The notes under the pieces were generated by a model that saw nothing but the letters and a program-made list of their open reading frames with translations, ran no database searches and had not been told where the DNA came from. From Falsiroseomonas oryzae (GTDB taxonomy: Bacteria; Pseudomonadota; Alphaproteobacteria; Acetobacterales; Acetobacteraceae), in contig NZ_JAPSMD010000017.1 in NCBI RefSeq assembly GCF_027856955.1, positions 1 to 32,487 of the forward strand: a DNA stretch of 32,487 nt. Reading direction: 5' to 3'. Below are positions 21,552 through 30,196 of this stretch, one piece after another. Position 1 is the stretch's first letter. The number at the start of each line of letters is the position of its first letter. Made by a program: the position numbers and the translations under genes.

Positions 21552-22553
21552 ATGACCGTCATCGACGCGCATACCCACATCCTGACCGAGGCGATGATCG
21601 CCGCCATTGCGAAGGAGGTCCCGTCCTGCGCGCCGAAGCTGACGCGCGTGGACGACGACAGCGCCATCCTCGAGATCCTCGACGTCAAGCAGAATCCCTT
21701 CCCGCGCGCCGCCTGGGACCTGGAGCGCCGCTTCGCCGACATGAAGGCGCAGCGCGTGGACATGCATGTCGTCTGCAACATCCCGCACACCTTCCTCTAC
21801 GAGGCCGATCCCGGCGCCGCGGCGACCGTTGCCGAGATCCAGAACGCGGCGATCGGTGCGCTGTGCCGGCAATACCCGGACCGCTTCATGGGCCTCGCCA
21901 CGGCGGCGATTCAGGACCCTGCCGGCGCCGCGGCGACTCTGGAGCGCGCGGTGACGCAGCACGGGCTGCGCGGCTTGCATCTCGGCTCCAACATCCGCGG
22001 CGGCAACCTGGACGATCCCTCGCTGGATGCGGTGTGGGAGGTGGCGAACCGACACCGCCTCTTCGTGCTGGTGCATCCGCACAAGGTCGTAGCGGCGCAG
22101 CGCATGCACAGCTACTACCTAACGAACCTGGTGGGTAACCCGCTGGAGACGACGATCGCCGCCGCCTCCCTCATCTTCGGCGGCGTCATCGAGCGCCATC
22201 CGGAGATCCGCTTCTGCCTCTCCCACGCCGGCGGCTTCGTGCCCTTCCAGGCCGGGCGCTTCCGCCACGGCTGGAAGGTGCGGAAGGAGCCGAAGGCGCG
22301 GCTGAAGGGCGACCCGGCCGAGAGCCTGTCGCGCCTGTTCTACGACAGCATCACCCACGCGCCGGGCGCGCTGCGCTTCCTGCTCTCCGAGGTCGGGCCG
22401 GAGCGCGTCGTCTTCGGCAGCGACTACCCCTTCGACATGGGGACCACGCGCGGCGTTGAGGAGATCGAGGAGGCCATCGCCGATGCCGGCGTGCGCCAGG
22501 CCATCCTGCACGACAACGCCATGCGCCTGATCGGCGCCAAGGTGGAGGCCTGA
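21552..22553 (+). CDS. amidohydrolase family protein, ACMSD-like decarboxylase/hydrolase
   Basis: The 333-aa TIM-barrel metalloenzyme has the amidohydrolase_2 metal ligands in place: H7 and H9 in DAHTH, H175 in VHPHK, H225 in SHAGG and D291 in GSDYPFDMG. The order and spacing match the 2-amino-3-carboxymuconate-6-semialdehyde decarboxylase/5-carboxyvanillate decarboxylase branch, which removes CO2 from aromatic or muconate acids with Zn or Mn, but hydrolases also occur there. A conserved LGSNIRGGNLDDPSLDAVWE segment lies in the middle. The Ldh-family gene starts 3 bp after it, and the regulator precedes it. It is the best clue that the locus handles a cyclic or unsaturated carboxylate. Confidence 0.87.
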   Translation: MTVIDAHTHILTEAMIAAIAKEVPSCAPKLTRVDDDSAILEILDVKQNPFPRAAWDLERRFADMKAQRVDMHVVCNIPHTFLYEADPGAAATVAEIQNAAIGALCRQYPDRFMGLATAAIQDPAGAAATLERAVTQHGLRGLHLGSNIRGGNLDDPSLDAVWEVANRHRLFVLVHPHKVVAAQRMHSYYLTNLVGNPLETTIAAASLIFGGVIERHPEIRFCLSHAGGFVPFQAGRFRHGWKVRKEPKARLKGDPAESLSRLFYDSITHAPGALRFLLSEVGPERVVFGSDYPFDMGTTRGVEEIEEAIADAGVRQAILHDNAMRLIGAKVEA

Positions 22554-22556
22554 CGC

Positions 22557-23642
22557 ATGGCCCTTGACGAGAGCGTCGCCGCCACCCTGCCGCGGCACCG
22601 CCATGCGGCGATGATCGGCTTCATCGCCGATGTGCTGCAGGCGCACGGGCTGCGCGCGGCCGATGCGCGCCGCGTCGGCGAGCTGATGGTGGAAGCCGAC
22701 CTGACCGGTGCCGACAGCCACGGCATCTTCCGCCTGCCGCAATACGTCCGGCGCCTGCGCGCCGGCGGCATGAACCCGACACCCGACATCACCGTCTCCC
22801 GCCGCGCGCCCGCAGTGGCGCTGGTGGAAGGCGACAACGCCATGGGCCACCTGGTGATGTCGAAGGCCGGCGAGACGGCGGTGGAGATTGCGCGGGAGAC
22901 AGGCGTCGCCTGGGTCGGCGCGCGACGCTCCAACCACGCCGGCTCCGGCGCGGTGCATGCCTGCCTGCCCCTGCAGGCCGGCATGATCGGCATCTACACC
23001 GTGGTGGCCAGCGCCAACCACATGGCGCCCTGGGGCGGCAGCGATTCGCTGCTCGGCACGAACCCCCTCGCCATCGCCATCCCGATGGTGGATGCCGATC
23101 CTGTCGTGCTGGACATGGCGACCACCGTCGTCTCCTACGGCACGGTGAAGGGCCATGCGCTGCTCGGCACGCCGATGCCGGAAGGCTGGATGGTGGACAA
23201 GCACACCGGCGAGCCGCTGACCGACCCGAAGCGCAGCGCGGACGGCATCCTGCTGCCGATCGGCGGCTACAAGGGCAGCGGGCTGGCGCTGATGCTCGGC
23301 CTGCTCGCCGGTCCGCTGAACCGCGCCGCCTTCGGCAAGGACTGCGTGGATTTCAACGCCGACGACCGGACCGTCACCGAGACCGGCCATGTGCTGATCG
23401 CCCTCGACGTCGCGCGCTTCCTCGACCCCAAGGAGTTCACGGCGGAGGTCGCGCGGCATCTGGACGACCTGCGCAACTCCACCCGCCTGCCCGGCGTGGA
23501 CCGCATCCGGCTGCCGGGTGAGATGCGCGCGGCGCGCCGCCGGGACCGCGTGGCCAAGGGCGTGCCGATCCCGGCGCCCCTGATGGCGCAGCTCGACCGG
23601 CTCGCCGCGGAGACAGGCGCGGTGCCGCTCGGCCAGCGATAG
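22557..23642 (+). CDS. Ldh-family (malate/L-lactate dehydrogenase type 2) NAD(P)-dependent oxidoreductase
   Basis: The 361-aa protein belongs to the Ldh_2 family (YiaK, AllD, ComC, DpkA relatives) and not to classical Rossmann LDH/MDH. The catalytic histidine region TGADSHGIFRLPQYV has H55. The nucleotide-site segment is SNHAGSGAVHACLPLQAG (H127), followed by GTNPLAIAIP, DMATTVVSYGTVK and GGYKGSGLALML. Members reduce 2-oxoacids or imines, or oxidise 2-hydroxyacids. It follows the amidohydrolase by three bases and is clearly co-transcribed. The substrate is likely a 2-oxo- or 2-hydroxyacid made in this pathway; the exact one is unknown. Confidence 0.9.
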   Translation: MALDESVAATLPRHRHAAMIGFIADVLQAHGLRAADARRVGELMVEADLTGADSHGIFRLPQYVRRLRAGGMNPTPDITVSRRAPAVALVEGDNAMGHLVMSKAGETAVEIARETGVAWVGARRSNHAGSGAVHACLPLQAGMIGIYTVVASANHMAPWGGSDSLLGTNPLAIAIPMVDADPVVLDMATTVVSYGTVKGHALLGTPMPEGWMVDKHTGEPLTDPKRSADGILLPIGGYKGSGLALMLGLLAGPLNRAAFGKDCVDFNADDRTVTETGHVLIALDVARFLDPKEFTAEVARHLDDLRNSTRLPGVDRIRLPGEMRAARRRDRVAKGVPIPAPLMAQLDRLAAETGAVPLGQR

Positions 23643-23652
23643 GCTCCGACGG

Positions 23653-23676
23653 GCGCCGGCTGCGGCATGCCGGCGC
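23653..23676 (+). terminator. possible terminator hairpin after the Ldh gene
   Basis: GCGCCGGC (23653-23660) and GCCGGCGC (23669-23676) form an eight-pair stem with an eight-base loop, ten bases after the Ldh stop. There is no T-tract, so it is at most an end-stabilising or Rho-assisted structure. Confidence 0.35.
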
Positions 23677-23740
23677 AACGGACGGATGGCGGCGCGGGGC
23701 ATCGTCGCGGCAGGTTCGGGGCACGCCACAGGAGAGCCCC

Positions 23741-24214
23741 GTGCCACGCTTCCGCTGCGTTCCCATCCCGACGGCAACCGCACGCCGCTTCCGCGCGACC
23801 GGGCGCGACGATCGCGGCCTGGCGCTGCATCGCCGCGCGGTGGACGGCCCGGGCTATCCCTGCCGGCACTGCCTCCGCCTGGGCGAGCCCGGCGAGTCGA
23901 TGCTGCTGGGCAGCTACGACCTGCCGCGCCCGCAGGGCGTCTACTGGACGCCGAGCCCGATCTTCCTGCATGAGCGCGACTGCCCCCGCTTCGAGGCGGA
24001 GGACGAGATTGCGCCCATCGTGCTGGCCAACGGCATCGTCTCCGTCCGGTCCTATGATGCCGACGAGATGTGCCTCTACGACCTCGGCCATGTCTGCGAG
24101 GGCGCGCAGGTGGCGGCACCGCTGCTGCGCGCCCTGGGCGATCCGCGCACGCGCTTCGTCAACATCCACACCGCCCGGCCGGGCTGCCTGCTGACGATGG
24201 TGGAGCGGCTGTAG
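23741..24214 (+). CDS. DUF1203 domain-containing protein
   Basis: The 157-aa protein shows the DUF1203 pattern: a YPCRHCLRLGEPGESMLLGSYDLP core near residues 43-64, then PIFLHERDCPRF and IVSVRSYDADEMCLYDLG. It ends FVNIHTARPGCLLTMVERL. Cysteines and histidines are conserved in the family (C45, H47 and C48 here) and could bind metal, but no activity is established to my knowledge. It has no signal peptide. It stands alone, 98 bp after the catabolic operon and 95 bp before the next gene, and may have its own promoter. Confidence 0.82.
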   Translation: MPRFRCVPIPTATARRFRATGRDDRGLALHRRAVDGPGYPCRHCLRLGEPGESMLLGSYDLPRPQGVYWTPSPIFLHERDCPRFEAEDEIAPIVLANGIVSVRSYDADEMCLYDLGHVCEGAQVAAPLLRALGDPRTRFVNIHTARPGCLLTMVERL

Positions 24215-24309
24215 CGCCGGTCGGAACCGCGCCGCGCCCGGCCCGTTGCCCTGCTGTGTCGCGATCGGCCAAGACCGGCCGCGAATCGCCGGGCAGCTGG
24301 GCATTGTTC

Positions 24310-25281
24310 ATGCACACATCCGCCTTCACCGCGCGGGACGCCGCGCTGGCTTCCGCCATGGTGCTGGCTGGCGCCGCGCTGCAGTCGGCTGCCGATGCGC
24401 GGCGCGCCGAGCGGGAGAACCCGCCGCGCGGCCGTTTCGTGCAGGCCGGCGGCGTGCGGCTGCACTATCTCCAGGCCGGGCCGGCCGATGCGCCGCCCGT
24501 CGTGCTGCTGCACGGCAATGCGGTGACGGCGGAGGACTTCGTCGCCAGCGGAATCTTCGGCCGCCTCGCGCGGCACCACCGCGTGATCGCCTTCGACCGG
24601 CCGGGCTACGGCTACAGCGCGCGGCCGCGCGACCGGCTCTGGACCGCCGAGACGCAGGCCGCCGTGCTGGCCGAGGCGTTTGACCGGCTCGGCGCCAGGC
24701 GTTCGGTGGTGGTCGGCCATTCCTGGGGCGCGCTGGTTGCGGTGGCGCTCGGGCTGGATCACCCGGCGGCGGTCTCGGGCCTCGTGCTGCTCGCGGGCTA
24801 CCACTATCCGACCGCGCGCGCCGACGTGGCGGTCTTCTCGCCGCCGGCGTTGCCGGTGCTCGGCGATGCGCTGCGCTACACGGTCGGGCCGCTGGCCGGG
24901 CGGCTGATCGCGCCGGGGATGATCCGCCAGATGTTCGCGCCTCGTCCCGTGCCGCCCGCCTTCACCGCGGCGGTACCGGTGCCGATGATGCTGCGTCCCT
25001 GGCAGATCAAGGCAAGCGCCGAGGATGCCGCCTTCATGACGCCGCGCACGGCGCGTGCCGCGCCGCGCTACGGCGAGCTGGCACGGCTGCCCGTGGCGAT
25101 CCTGGCCGGCGCGGAGGACCGCATCGTGGATGTCGGGCGCCATTCCGTGCGGCTGCATCGGGCCGTGCCGGGCAGCACCCTGCGCATCCTGCCCGGGCTG
25201 GGGCACATGCTGCATCATGGCGCGCCCGGAATCGTTACGGCGGCTGTCGAGGGCCTCGGCACGCTGGCGCACGCCGCCTAG
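24310..25281 (+). CDS. alpha/beta hydrolase
   Basis: The 323-aa protein has an alpha/beta-hydrolase fold. The oxyanion-hole segment is VVLLHGNAVTAEDF, the strand/turn VIAFDRPGYGYSARP, and the nucleophile elbow GHSWGA has S138. An acid follows in AILAGAEDRIVDV and the catalytic histidine is H299 in LGHMLHH. The cap region is long and proline-rich (VFSPPALPVLGDALRYTV). A hydrophobic stretch near the N-terminus (AALASAMVLAGAALQSA) could be a membrane anchor or signal. ATG 24310 is preferred; an alternative ATG lies at 24358. It looks like an epoxide-hydrolase/haloperoxidase-like or esterase member with unknown substrate. It converges with the glycosyltransferase gene, leaving six bases between the stops. 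Confidence 0.87.
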   Translation: MHTSAFTARDAALASAMVLAGAALQSAADARRAERENPPRGRFVQAGGVRLHYLQAGPADAPPVVLLHGNAVTAEDFVASGIFGRLARHHRVIAFDRPGYGYSARPRDRLWTAETQAAVLAEAFDRLGARRSVVVGHSWGALVAVALGLDHPAAVSGLVLLAGYHYPTARADVAVFSPPALPVLGDALRYTVGPLAGRLIAPGMIRQMFAPRPVPPAFTAAVPVPMMLRPWQIKASAEDAAFMTPRTARAAPRYGELARLPVAILAGAEDRIVDVGRHSVRLHRAVPGSTLRILPGLGHMLHHGAPGIVTAAVEGLGTLAHAA

Positions 25282-25287
25282 CAACCG

Positions 25288-27039
25288 CTAGTCGGTGCCG
25301 CAATCCGGCGCCGCGCGGGCGAGTTCGGGCGCCACCCACAGCTCGCCGGCGCCGGTCTCCTCCCGGTCCGAGCGGCTGCCGCTCAAGTCGACCGTGAAGC
25401 ACAGGAAGCCGTGCCGCCGCGCATGGGCGCGGAAGGGCGCGTCCAGTGCGGGCATGTAGCCCACCAGCACCGCGCGCACCTGCGCGCGCTCCAGCCAGGC
25501 CGGCGCCAGTTCGGGGCTGGTTCCGCGAAGGCGCTCGACCAGCGCGGGCGGGATGCGGTCATTCGTCTGGTAGAAGAACGGCGCGCCGGCCAGCTCGCGA
25601 TGAATGCCGAAGCCGGCCTCGATCGGGTAGGTGTTCATGACGGTGGCGATGCGCAGCCCCGGCTGCGGCGGCCCCAGAACATCCTGCAGGCGGCCGGCGA
25701 CGCGGCGCATATGCGGTGCCACCCACAGGCCGCCATGCTCGAGCCACGGCCCACCGCTCGGGTCGCGCAGCGACATCGCCGTCAGGAAGCGCAGATAGGA
25801 GATGGGCCCGAGCCGCGGCGCGACGAAGGCCTGGACCAGCGCACCGCCGATCAGCAGGGCGGCCGCGCCGAACAGCCAGGCCCGTCCGTCGCCGAGGCGG
25901 GCCGCCCGCGCCCGGCGCCGCATCAGCGCGGTCGCGCTGGCCGCGGCGATGGCGACGAAGGGCACCACGGGCGCCACGTATTGTGCGTGCAGCGGCTTCG
26001 GCATGATGAACATCGGTATGCTCGCCAGCACCGTGCCCACGCAGAGCAGGCAGATGCTCCACAGCCGCACTTCCTCCGGGTCCCCGGCGCGATGCCGCGC
26101 GAGAAGCGCCACCGCGATGCAGGCGGCGAAGACCAGCGCGAGCAGCAGGTAGGGCAGCGTGGCCAGCACCCGGAACAGGACATAGGCCCGCACCGCCAGG
26201 GACCCGATCGCCTCATAGGCTTCCGGCGTTGCGGAACTGGCCCAATGGTGGTGCGTCTGGTGGAACTCCGTCGTCGCGTAGAGGAAGTTCTCCGGGCTCG
26301 CCGCGGCCATGGCCAGCATCGGCACCGCCCCCAGCACCCCGCCGGCGACCAGGGGCAGCACGCGCAGCTTCCAGCGTGCGCCCCAGGGCAACTGCGGGTC
26401 GAGGATGGCGTGCAGCACGGCCACCGCCGCCACATGCGCGTAGGAGAGCTTGGTGCCCACCGCCGCCGCTAGAAGCAGCCCGGCGCCGAGATGCAGCAGC
26501 ACGCGTTGCCGACCTGCCTCGGCATCGAGCCAGCAGGCCCGCGCCAGCTGCAGCAGCGCCAGTGTCGCCAGCGCCAGCGGCATCATGTCGTTGCGGGCCA
26601 CGCGGATCGGCAGCTCCATCAGCCCGACGCCGACCGACGCGGCGCAGATGCCGACCGCAAGCAGGCGCAGCGGCGCCAGCCGCGCCGCCAGGTTGAGCAG
26701 GGTGACGAGGAAGATCAGCGACCAGGCGATGTTGAACAGCCGCGCAGCCATGTAGGGCGATTCAACCAGCCATCCCGTCACCGCCTGCCAACCGGCCAGC
26801 GCCCAAGGGAAATAGGGCGTCTGGGAGTAGAAGACGTCGGCATAAAGCCGGAGCTCCGGCACCAGATGCGCGGCCGCGATGTACTGGTACTCGTCATGGT
26901 TGGTCGGTAGCGACAGCCCGACGGCGATCGCCATGCATGCGAAGCCCGCATGGGCGAGCGGCATCGCGAGCGCTTCGAAGGCGCTTGCCAGCGCGGCGGC
27001 CGGCGACCGGTTCGTGGCAGGGCTGAGCGTACGCTGCAC
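25288..27039 (-). CDS. GT-C membrane glycosyltransferase (GT39/ArnT/PMT-like)
   Basis: This polytopic membrane protein of 583 aa has about ten to twelve predicted spans. Its first periplasmic loop holds LPTNHDEYQYIAAAHL near residue 50, the acidic DE pair that GT-C enzymes of the PMT/ArnT/Dpm-using family use for catalysis. The loop continues ADVFYSQTPYFPWALAGWQ, also typical. A soluble C-terminal portion (about 440-583) has no recognised domain. Such enzymes move a sugar from a polyprenyl-phosphate donor to lipid, protein or glycan on the outer face of the inner membrane. The start is GTG at 27039; an ATG at codon 26 is an alternative. The nearby UbiA-like gene could supply a lipid-linked donor. 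Confidence 0.75.
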   Translation of the reverse strand: MQRTLSPATNRSPAAALASAFEALAMPLAHAGFACMAIAVGLSLPTNHDEYQYIAAAHLVPELRLYADVFYSQTPYFPWALAGWQAVTGWLVESPYMAARLFNIAWSLIFLVTLLNLAARLAPLRLLAVGICAASVGVGLMELPIRVARNDMMPLALATLALLQLARACWLDAEAGRQRVLLHLGAGLLLAAAVGTKLSYAHVAAVAVLHAILDPQLPWGARWKLRVLPLVAGGVLGAVPMLAMAAASPENFLYATTEFHQTHHHWASSATPEAYEAIGSLAVRAYVLFRVLATLPYLLLALVFAACIAVALLARHRAGDPEEVRLWSICLLCVGTVLASIPMFIMPKPLHAQYVAPVVPFVAIAAASATALMRRRARAARLGDGRAWLFGAAALLIGGALVQAFVAPRLGPISYLRFLTAMSLRDPSGGPWLEHGGLWVAPHMRRVAGRLQDVLGPPQPGLRIATVMNTYPIEAGFGIHRELAGAPFFYQTNDRIPPALVERLRGTSPELAPAWLERAQVRAVLVGYMPALDAPFRAHARRHGFLCFTVDLSGSRSDREETGAGELWVAPELARAAPDCGTD

Positions 27040-27203
27040 GAGGCCCCCTGTTGCAGTCGTGCCGCGCTACATCCGCGGCGTTGCGCCGGATGCAAAGACA
27101 CCGCTGCGTGTGCACGCCCGCGCGGCCGCGGCTGCCCCACCGCAACGTGATGGCCGGAAAGTGTCTCGTGTCGTGTGCGGGCCGTGCGCCTTTCGTAGCG
27201 TCC

Positions 27204-27228
27204 GGCCCGGCGCCTCAGGCGCCGGGCC
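27204..27228 (+). promoter_or_regulatory. strong 5' stem-loop upstream of the GMC operon
   Basis: GGCCCGGCGCC (27204-27214) and GGCGCCGGGCC (27218-27228) form a perfect 11-bp stem closed by a three-base TCA loop. It lies 20 bases before the ATG at 27249 and just before its ribosome site. Such a stable structure in the leader would be expected to block or gate translation or end a leader transcript, but there is no T-tract. Confidence 0.55.
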
Positions 27229-27248
27229 TCGTGCGGAGGGGTGGTCGC

Positions 27249-27674
27249 ATGCTTCCTCACTTCGAGCGCGCGGTGATCGCGCTGGCCGAGACGACTGTTC
27301 ACCGTCGCCTGGCGCATGCGGCCGGGCAGCGTGATCCTTCCGCCGCGGTCGCTCGTTTCCTTCTGGACGTGCAGGCGCGCATGCCGGACTACCTGCGCCT
27401 GCCCTTCCGCTTGCTCACCCTGGCCTTCGACGCAGCACCGCTGCCGCTCACCGGCCGTTGCTTCCACCGCCTGTCGCCGGAACGCCGCCTGCAGTGCGTG
27501 GACGCCTGGAAAGGCTCGCGCATCGAGGCGCGCCGCCGGCTGATGGAGTTCTACGAGTCCCTCGCCGTCTTCAGCCTGTACTCCAACCTATACGGACAGG
27601 ACTACGCACCCGCCGCCGTAGCGGCGCAGGACCAGGACCAGGCCAAGGGAGCCGGCGATGCAGCCCTCGCCTGA
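27249..27674 (+). CDS. small protein, probable N-terminal partner of the GMC oxidoreductase
   Basis: This 141-aa protein has no signal peptide. The central segment (CFHRLSPERRLQCVDAWKGSRIEARRRLMEFYESLAVFSLYSN, residues about 75-117) resembles the N-terminal helical region that precedes the FAD domain in long-chain-alcohol-oxidase-type GMC enzymes, where a phenylalanine/leucine-rich helix is followed by an L..W..S....R..F motif. Here it is encoded separately, and its last 17 bases overlap the GMC start. This points to a two-subunit version of a normally fused arrangement. It starts at ATG 27249 with GGAGGG nearby, and 66 upstream codons are rejected for lacking family resemblance. Confidence 0.65.
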   Translation: MLPHFERAVIALAETTVHRRLAHAAGQRDPSAAVARFLLDVQARMPDYLRLPFRLLTLAFDAAPLPLTGRCFHRLSPERRLQCVDAWKGSRIEARRRLMEFYESLAVFSLYSNLYGQDYAPAAVAAQDQDQAKGAGDAALA

Positions 27675-29145
27675 CATCCTCGTCATCGGCTCGGGGCCAG
27701 GCGGCGCCGTCACCGCGACCTGTCTTGCCGAAGCCGGCCATGCCGTCCTCATGGTCGAGGAAGGGGCGAACCTGCCGCTCGACTCCGCGCCGCATTTCTC
27801 GCGCGAGGAGATCGTGCAGAAATACCGCAACGCCGGGATCGGCGTGGCGTTCGGCAACGCCAAGCTCGCCTTCGCGGAGGGACGCTGCGTCGGCGGCGGC
27901 AGCGAGATCAATCGCGGCCTCTACCACCGCACGCCGGCGGACGTGCTCTCCCTCTGGCGCATGGCCTGGCGCGTCGAGGCGCTGGCGCCGGAGGAGCTCA
28001 CCGCGCATTTCGAGCACTGCGAGACTATCGCGCAGGTTCAGTACCTCCCCGGCCTGGCGCCGGCCTTTTCGCAGCGCCTGCACCAGGGCGCGCAGGGGCT
28101 CGGCTGGGCCTCGATGGAGGTGCCGCGCCTCTTCGCCTACGGCCCGAAGTGGAACCTGGGCAATCCCGGGCGCAAGCAGTCCATGACGGAGACCTTCGTG
28201 CCGCGCTTCCTGGCCGCGGGCGGCCAACTGCTGGCCGATGCACGGGCCGTCCGGCTGGTGCGCGAGTCCGGGCGCTGGCGCGTGACGGTGGAGCATCGCC
28301 CGGCAGCCGGCGCGTACAGGTTGATCGAGATCTCCGTGCCGACGGTCTTCGTGGCCTGCGGCGCGACCGGCACGCCGGCGCTGCTGCGCCGGTCCGGCAT
28401 CACCCACAACGTCGGCAACCAGCTGCGCTTCCACCCGATGGTGAAGGTGGTCGCGAAGTTCCGCGACGAGGTCAACCTGCCCGGCGAGCTGGAGCCCGTG
28501 CACTAGGTCAAGCAGTTCGACCCGCGGTTCAGCATGGGCTGCTCGATGAGCAAGCGGCCGGCGCTGGCCCTGGCGATGGCGCCGCGCCCCTCGCTGCTCG
28601 GCGAGGTGGACCGGGACTGGAAGCGCATGGCGATCTACTATGCGCAGAACACAGGCGGCGTCGGCACCGTGCGCCCGCTGCCCGGCTTCCGCGACCCGCT
28701 GGTGCGCGCCCGGCAGACGCCGCAGGACCTCGCCGAGTTGGCCGAGGGGCTGAAGCGACTGTGCCAGTGCCTGCTCTCCGCCGGGGCGGAGGTGGTTTAT
28801 CCCAGCCTGCCTGGCTACGCGCCGGTGCGCTCGCTGGCGGACGTCGCCCGCATGCCCGACGTTCTGCCGGTGGGACGCGCGAGCGTGACGGCGCTGCACC
28901 TCTTCTCGTCCTGCCCGATGGGCGAGGAACGCTGGCGCAGCGCCACCGACAGCTTCGGACGCGTGTGGGACGCCGACGGGCTCCACATCGCCGACTGCTC
29001 GCTCCTGCCCACCCCGACGGTCGTCAATCCGCAGGGCTCGGTTATGGCAATCGCGCACCGCAACGCGTGCCACTTCCTGGAGCGGGCCGGCCGGGTCCGT
29101 GCCGCGACGCGCGCGGATGCGGTCGCGGCAGCGACGGCTGCCTGA
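27658..29145 (+). pseudogene. GMC-family FAD oxidoreductase interrupted by an in-frame TAG
   Basis: One continuous frame of 495 codons is broken only by TAG at 28504-28506 (codon 283). Before it lie the FAD motif VIGSGPGGAVTA (9-20) and EGRCVGGGSEINRGLYHRTP. After it lie the active-site region LHLFSSCPMG and the C-terminal FAD segment ADCSLLPTPTVVNPQGS, which includes the expected Asn/Pro. Flanking residues read EPVH, then VKQFDP, so reading frame and homology continue straight across. A CAG-to-TAG change (Gln to stop) explains it by one transition, matching the HQV-like sequence of relatives; that reading is inference. The flavoenzyme would oxidise an alcohol, possibly a lipid or prenyl alcohol. 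The upstream half alone lacks the catalytic end. ATG 28534 could restart the rest. Confidence 0.82.
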
Positions 29146-29167
29146 ACGGAAAGGATTCCACGTCACG

Positions 29168-30196
29168 ATGCGGCATCTCATCACCGGCGGGTCCGGTTTC
29201 GTCGGCGACCTGGTCGCGCGCCGCCTGCGCGAACGCGGCGAGCAGGTCCGGATCCTCGACATCTGGGAGGATCCGTCCCGCCCGCGCGACATCGAATACG
29301 TCGCCTGCAGCGTCACCAACCGGGATGGTGTGGCGGCGGCGATGCACGGCGTGGACGTGGTGCACCATCACGCCGCGCTGGTGGCGCAGACGGATGCCGG
29401 CCGCAACTACTGGGATGTGAACGTGGAAGGCTCCCGCATCGTCGCGGAGGAAGCGGCGAAGGCGGGCGTGCGCGCCTTCATCCACACCAGCACCACTGCC
29501 GTCTTCGGCATCCCGCCCGACGGGCCGATCACCAACGCCACGCCGACCCGCCCCGTCGAGCCCTATGGCCGGTCCAAGCTGGCCGGCGAGCACGCTGTGG
29601 AGGCGGTCTGCGCGCAGCACGCCATCCCGCTGATCACCATCCGGCCGCGCGCCACGCTGGGCGGCGGCCGGCTCGGCATCTTCCAGGTGCTGTTCGAATG
29701 GATCCGGGAGAACCGGAACGTCTACGTGATCGGCAGCGGCAACATCCGCTTCCAGTTTATCCACGCGCTCGACCTGATGGATTTCTACATGCTGGCGCTC
29801 GATGCCGGGCGCAGCGGCACCTACAACGTCGGCACCGACGAGTTCGGCACGCTGCGCGGCGAGCTGGAGGCGCTGATCCGCCATGACGGCAGCACCTCCC
29901 GCGTGCGCAGCCTGCCGGAGGGGCTGGCGATCAACGCGCTGCGGCTCCTCTACTGGATGCGCGTCTCGCCGCTGGTGCCCTGGCACTACCTCACCTACCA
30001 CAAGGCCTGCTACTTCGACGTGCAGCCGCTTCTGGCGATGGGCTGGAAGCCGCGCTACTCCAACGAGGCTATGCTGCGCGAGAGCTATGACTGGTTCTGC
30101 GCGAACGAGGAGCAGGCACGCCGCCTCGGCAGCGCGTCGCCGCACCGTGCGCCGCTGCGGCAGGGCCTGCTGCGGCTGGTCAAGCGGATGTCGTGA
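29168..30196 (+). CDS. NAD(P)-dependent extended SDR (epimerase / 3-beta-HSD-like)
   Basis: The 342-aa protein has the extended-SDR nucleotide motif TGGSGFVG (6-13), an aspartate after the second strand (ILDIWED), a catalytic YGRSK set near residue 135 with the serine/threonine of HTSTTAVFG before it, and RPRATLG. A glycine-rich YNVGTDEFGTL segment and an IHALDLMDFYMLALDAG helix follow. The C-terminus has LGWKPRYSNEAML-like features (AMGWKPRYSNEAML). It resembles nucleoside-diphosphate-sugar epimerases and 3-beta-hydroxysteroid dehydrogenases. It lies 22 bp after the GMC gene and probably acts on the same intermediate. It overlaps tail-to-tail with the HAD gene by 17 bp. Confidence 0.85.
   Translation: MRHLITGGSGFVGDLVARRLRERGEQVRILDIWEDPSRPRDIEYVACSVTNRDGVAAAMHGVDVVHHHAALVAQTDAGRNYWDVNVEGSRIVAEEAAKAGVRAFIHTSTTAVFGIPPDGPITNATPTRPVEPYGRSKLAGEHAVEAVCAQHAIPLITIRPRATLGGGRLGIFQVLFEWIRENRNVYVIGSGNIRFQFIHALDLMDFYMLALDAGRSGTYNVGTDEFGTLRGELEALIRHDGSTSRVRSLPEGLAINALRLLYWMRVSPLVPWHYLTYHKACYFDVQPLLAMGWKPRYSNEAMLRESYDWFCANEEQARRLGSASPHRAPLRQGLLRLVKRMS

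Noticed and set aside
22119-24119. 666-codon minus-strand frame
   Set aside because: Antisense shadow of the amidohydrolase, Ldh and DUF1203 genes.
25277-25292. CTAGC-AACC-GCTAG palindrome between convergent stops
   Set aside because: Arises from two TAG stop codons facing each other; a 5-bp stem with no T-tract is too weak to call a terminator.
28504-28506. Recoding of TAG as pyrrolysine or programmed readthrough
   Set aside because: No pyl genes or recoding element visible, and no family precedent known to me; mutation or sequence error is simpler.
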